The translations under genes were made by a program, and so were the position numbers. The notes beneath the pieces are model-generated. The model worked only from the letters and a program-made list of their open reading frames with translations, searched no databases and was not told where the DNA came from. Shown one piece after another: positions 63,712 through 64,000 of a DNA stretch of 64,000 nt; position 1 is the stretch's first letter, and each line of letters starts with the position of its first letter. The stretch is from assembly GCA_002633025.1 (NCBI GenBank), contig NMRB01001828.1, positions 23,664 to 87,663 on the forward strand, written 5' to 3'. Origin of the DNA: Notospermus geniculatus (taxonomy: Eukaryota > Nemertea > Pilidiophora > Heteronemertea > Lineidae).

Positions 63712-64000
63712 GTTTTAGCTCACAATCTCACTGATAGTCAGTTCTGGGATTTCCTATGTGTACTACCAGTTCTACACTGAGCCCATCATCTGTTCCCGGC
63801 CGAAAATTCGACCGAGTCTACCACAATGTTTTACGGCAGTTCGAAAACGCCGAACTGCCGCAATGTTTTATGCAAATACACTGATGTTATTGTCAGTTTC
63901 ACCAAGAATTTACTTTTACATTTGCATGTTTATCCAGCATCATGTTGATTGCACCTGTGTCAACATAACGAGATTTTAAATGAAATTTGCTGCAGGTGAA

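Larger units (their letters stand above)
43576..64000 (+). other. Probable first intron of the MAN2A-like gene (extends past the window)
   Basis: It starts at GTGAGTTATC. No downstream exon with mannosidase-like sequence was recognised, so the intron would be longer than 20.4 kb. It contains many foldback and SINE insertions and one sequence gap. Confidence 0.45.

Overview
The window is animal nuclear DNA, most likely from a marine invertebrate. An invertebrate deuterostome such as amphioxus or a hemichordate is my best guess, but the species cannot be fixed from this sequence. The evidence is spliced genes with GT/AG borders and huge introns, tRNA-derived and 5S-rRNA-like SINEs, dozens of short inverted-repeat DNA transposons, and no open reading frame longer than about 160 codons. 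There is nothing bacterial or viral here: no operon, rRNA operon or CRISPR array.

Two genes can be recognised, and they lie head to head. On the minus strand, two short exons (42456-42510 and 1819-1923) join in phase to encode the first 49 residues of a Prune-type DHH phosphoesterase (PRUNE1-like), including the metal-binding motif NEACDLDS. The intron between them is 40,532 bp, so about two thirds of the window is one intron. The remaining exons lie left of position 1. On the plus strand, an ATG 960 bp from the prune ATG opens an exon (43457-43575) whose product starts like the signal anchor of Golgi alpha-mannosidase II (MAN2A). Its next exon was not found, so its first intron probably runs beyond the right edge (more than 20 kb). 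The 42.5-43.45 kb interval is therefore a candidate shared promoter. A second promoter-like cluster (CRE, NRF1, ETS, CCAAT, YY1-like motifs) lies at 44.29-44.50 kb.

Almost everything else is mobile DNA, often nested. SINE-A (tRNA head, body with a box near 'GGATGGGGTCTTTTACTTGC', tail rich in AATAC) has more than 20 full or partial copies. SINE-B (a different tRNA head, tail CTTTAACTTT) has four. A 5S-rRNA-like SINE lies at 10.4-11.25 kb, and other tRNA-like SINE heads lie near 20.2, 20.9 and 28.9 kb. Around these are many foldback or MITE families. Several have target-site duplications that can be proved from uninterrupted copies elsewhere in the window: CAGGG-ended elements with 5-bp duplications, TTAA-flanked elements, TA-flanked Tc1/mariner- or pogo-like elements, and one Mutator-like element with an exact 9-bp duplication. 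No transposase or reverse transcriptase coding sequence was recognised, so all of these look non-autonomous.

Layout: 0-1.8 kb foldback and duplicated repeat; 1.8-1.9 kb prune exon 2; 2.5-42.4 kb prune intron 1 (SINEs, foldbacks, three minisatellites, a nested Tc1-like element at 26.15-27.56 kb); 42.45-43.6 kb the divergent gene pair; 43.6-64 kb MAN2A intron 1 (more nested elements, a 429-bp assembly gap at 58461-58889, and a thrice-repeated unit with a possible minus-strand exon at 60.5-62.9 kb).
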